Below are positions 32,383-32,611 of a stretch of DNA of 32,611 bases, one piece after another; the stretch's first letter is position 1; each line of letters opens with the position of its first letter. The DNA is from a virus: the IMG/VR virus record IMGVR_UViG_3300033388_005746, positions 1-32,611 of that record; one strand, given 5' to 3'. The notes beneath the pieces were generated by a model. The model was not told the origin of the DNA and did no database searches. It worked only from the letters and a program-made list of their open reading frames with translations. The position numbers were made by a program, and so were the translations under genes.

Positions 32383-32611
32383 ATGAATAGAAATCTTAAC
32401 ATAGAATTTAAAGTAACCAATGATTGCAATCTTCGATGTAAATATTGTTTTGAACATGGTTCATTTAATAGTAAACAAATAGAGAATTTTGAAATTGTTA
32501 GATTACTCGAACGAGTAGAACTATTAATAAAATCTGAAGAATTTAAAGAACGTTTTGATTCTTTCTCATTTACATTATGGGGTGGTGAACCATCTTTGAA
32601 TTATAGAGTAT
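32383..32611 (+). CDS. Second radical SAM enzyme, 3' partial
   Basis: Only 76 residues are in the window. C15, C19 and C22 (DCNLRCKYCFE) form the SAM-cluster motif and TLWGGEPSLNYR (64-75) the GGEP motif, both at the spacing of the first enzyme. It is not a duplicate: the sequence between them differs. AAGGATAATTAA precedes the ATG, four bases after the epimerase stop. Whether it has a SPASM end is unknown because the window stops. Confidence 0.88.
   Translation, partial: MNRNLNIEFKVTNDCNLRCKYCFEHGSFNSKQIENFEIVRLLERVELLIKSEEFKERFDSFSFTLWGGEPSLNYRV

Overview
The window is the late (virion structural) region of a strictly lytic, T4-type myovirus. Almost every real gene is on the + strand. The backbone is very AT-rich: a hand count of the 60-base line at 16321 gave 12 G+C of 60. 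Shine-Dalgarno sites (AAGGA/GGAG) precede most genes, which suggests a bacterial host that uses them. Exact copies of the T4-type late promoter octamer TATAAATA lie ahead of the portal, protease, scaffold, tail-tube, tail-chaperone, tape-measure and gp25-like genes and one small-gene cluster. This implies a gp55-like late sigma factor encoded elsewhere. No tRNA, CRISPR array or integrase was seen.

Layout. (a) 1-1435 is a G+C-richer block encoding a PKD-domain protein and a broken secreted esterase. It looks bacterial rather than phage and may be a transferred relic, host DNA or an assembly chimera. (b) 1436-2251 is a junction zone with tiny ORFs and a frame-broken fibre-like gene. (c) 2359-7720 is the head module: portal (gp20), prohead protease (gp21), a small core protein, scaffold (gp22) and major capsid protein (gp23). 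(d) 7821-8771 is a free-standing homing-type nuclease between capsid and neck genes. (e) 8858-10693 holds a gp13-like neck protein, an unknown, and a tail-tube-fold protein. (f) 10770-13746 is a cluster of small genes that includes a T4 RNase H-type 5'-nuclease, a Hint-like protein and a short clamp-loader small subunit (gp62-like) candidate. (g) 13872-30051 is the tail and baseplate module: tube (gp19), a tube-like protein, tail chaperone (gp26-like) with a probable -1 frameshift, tape measure, two tandem gp48/gp54-like paralogues, gp53, gp27-like hub, a lysozyme-less spike, gp25, gp6, gp7-like, and a fibre-type protein. (h) 30101-32611 is a tightly coupled operon of a SPASM-type radical SAM enzyme, a small helical protein, a nucleotide-sugar epimerase/dehydratase-type SDR, and a second radical SAM enzyme that runs off the window.

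The late genes together build the prohead, neck, tube, hub and wedges. The last operon is enzymatic and follows a strong terminator. It seems to have its own sigma70-type promoter, placed so that the terminator stem also carries the ribosome-binding site of the first radical SAM gene. That operon and its overlapping control element are the best candidates for an undescribed system. The next most interesting signals are the UUUUUUA frameshift site in the tail chaperone gene and the Hint-like protein that lacks its catalytic residues.
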